Shown: in pieces, positions 7,469 through 7,869 of the stretch | How positions within the stretch are numbered: the first letter of the stretch is position 1 | Layout: each line of letters opens with the position of its first letter | Assembly: GCA_020435085.1 (NCBI GenBank) | Contig: JAGRAB010000178.1 | Location: forward strand, 1 to 7,869 | From: Bdellovibrionales bacterium | GTDB lineage: Bacteria; Bdellovibrionota; Bdellovibrionia; Bdellovibrionales; UBA1609 | DNA: 7,869 nucleotides | Direction: 5' to 3' | Made by a program: the position numbers and the translations under genes | The notes under the pieces: generated by a model | The model's database searches: none | What the model saw: only the letters and a program-made list of their open reading frames with translations | What the model was told of the DNA's origin: nothing

Positions 7469-7869
7469 ATGAACCTTTTCCCCCGTGTTCTTTCTGCTTT
7501 TGTTGCTCTCTGTTTACTTGGTGGTATCACCTTTTATGGAAACGCAACAGGATTAGCTCTTGCGGCTTCTCTTATAATTCTTGGGGCTTTTAACGAATTT
7601 CGAAAAATCACTTTCGAAAAAATTCCAACACCAAAAATATTTCAAGCTTTGTTTATTATTACCGGGATCTTTATTTTTACTTCCATACTTTATGGAAAAA
7701 GCTTTTCCTCTATTGGTTTTGCCGTTGGGTTTTCTTTCTTTTATATCTTCGGTCTTTGGGTAACACGAAATAAGGTAACAAATGAAAACCTCCTTCGTAT
7801 TTATGGACTTGGCGCCACTTATCAAATACTCCCAGCCCAAATGTCGGTCGGCCCCGCTGGGGGCGCTGA
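7469..7869 (+). CDS. cdsA: Phosphatidate cytidylyltransferase, N-terminal part (cut by window end)
   Basis: 133 codons are visible and the frame is open at the last base. CdsA makes CDP-diacylglycerol from phosphatidic acid and CTP at the inner membrane, feeding PE, PG and cardiolipin synthesis. Seen: a short polar start (MNLFPRVLSA) followed by several hydrophobic segments (~8-40, ~58-76, ~82-98), the usual N-terminal architecture. The diagnostic C-terminal motif (GDLxES..KR..G.KD) lies beyond the window, so the call rests on topology and on its position directly after uppS, its common place. The ATG is 2 nt past the uppS stop and has only a weak ribosome site, suggesting translational coupling. 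The last ~10 codons are abruptly GC-rich and may not be genuine coding sequence. Confidence 0.8.
   Translation, partial: MNLFPRVLSAFVALCLLGGITFYGNATGLALAASLIILGAFNEFRKITFEKIPTPKIFQALFIITGIFIFTSILYGKSFSSIGFAVGFSFFYIFGLWVTRNKVTNENLLRIYGLGATYQILPAQMSVGPAGGA

Overview
The window comes from a bacterial chromosome with moderately AT-rich, uniform coding DNA. It holds one insertion sequence, one secreted phospholipase D-fold protein, and the start of the conserved translation/envelope operon rpsB-tsf-pyrH-frr-uppS-cdsA. That gene order occurs in Proteobacteria and several related phyla. A Bdellovibrio-like or other 'deltaproteobacterial' host would fit the short EF-Ts, the long S2 tail and the exported PLD protein, but this is a loose inference and cannot be settled from the window.

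Region 1 (1-1396) is an apparently complete insertion sequence read on the minus strand. It has a 384-aa DDE (rve-type) transposase with an intact catalytic triad, and imperfect terminal inverted repeats of about 32 bp at 1-32 and 1365-1396. The window begins at or next to the left tip, so the left flank and any target duplication cannot be seen. The control DNA inside the element is the most interesting part. The transposase promoter carries an FNR/CRP-family-like palindrome centred exactly 41.5 bp upstream of the predicted start site. A terminator-like hairpin at the far end would stop transcription entering from outside.

Region 2 (1397-3588) is 83 bp of flanking DNA followed by a 702-aa exported protein with two PLD (HKD) modules. 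The IS tip lies just upstream of this gene and may have separated it from its promoter, or may influence its expression.

Region 3 (3589-3802) is a 214-bp intergenic stretch. It contains a perfect 16-bp palindrome that may end the PLD transcript, and a leader in which the rpsB Shine-Dalgarno is partly paired with an upstream arm, a possible feedback site for protein S2.

Region 4 (3803-7869) is the tightly packed operon. Ribosomal protein S2 and EF-Ts serve translation, UMP kinase supplies UDP, and ribosome recycling factor frees ribosomes. Undecaprenyl diphosphate synthase makes the lipid carrier for the cell wall, and CdsA (cut by the window end) makes CDP-diacylglycerol for phospholipids. 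Spacings are 40, -1, 14, 14 and 2 nt, consistent with co-transcription and translational coupling. The last ~25 bases are abruptly GC-rich and form a hairpin, which may mark a contig end or an assembly error.
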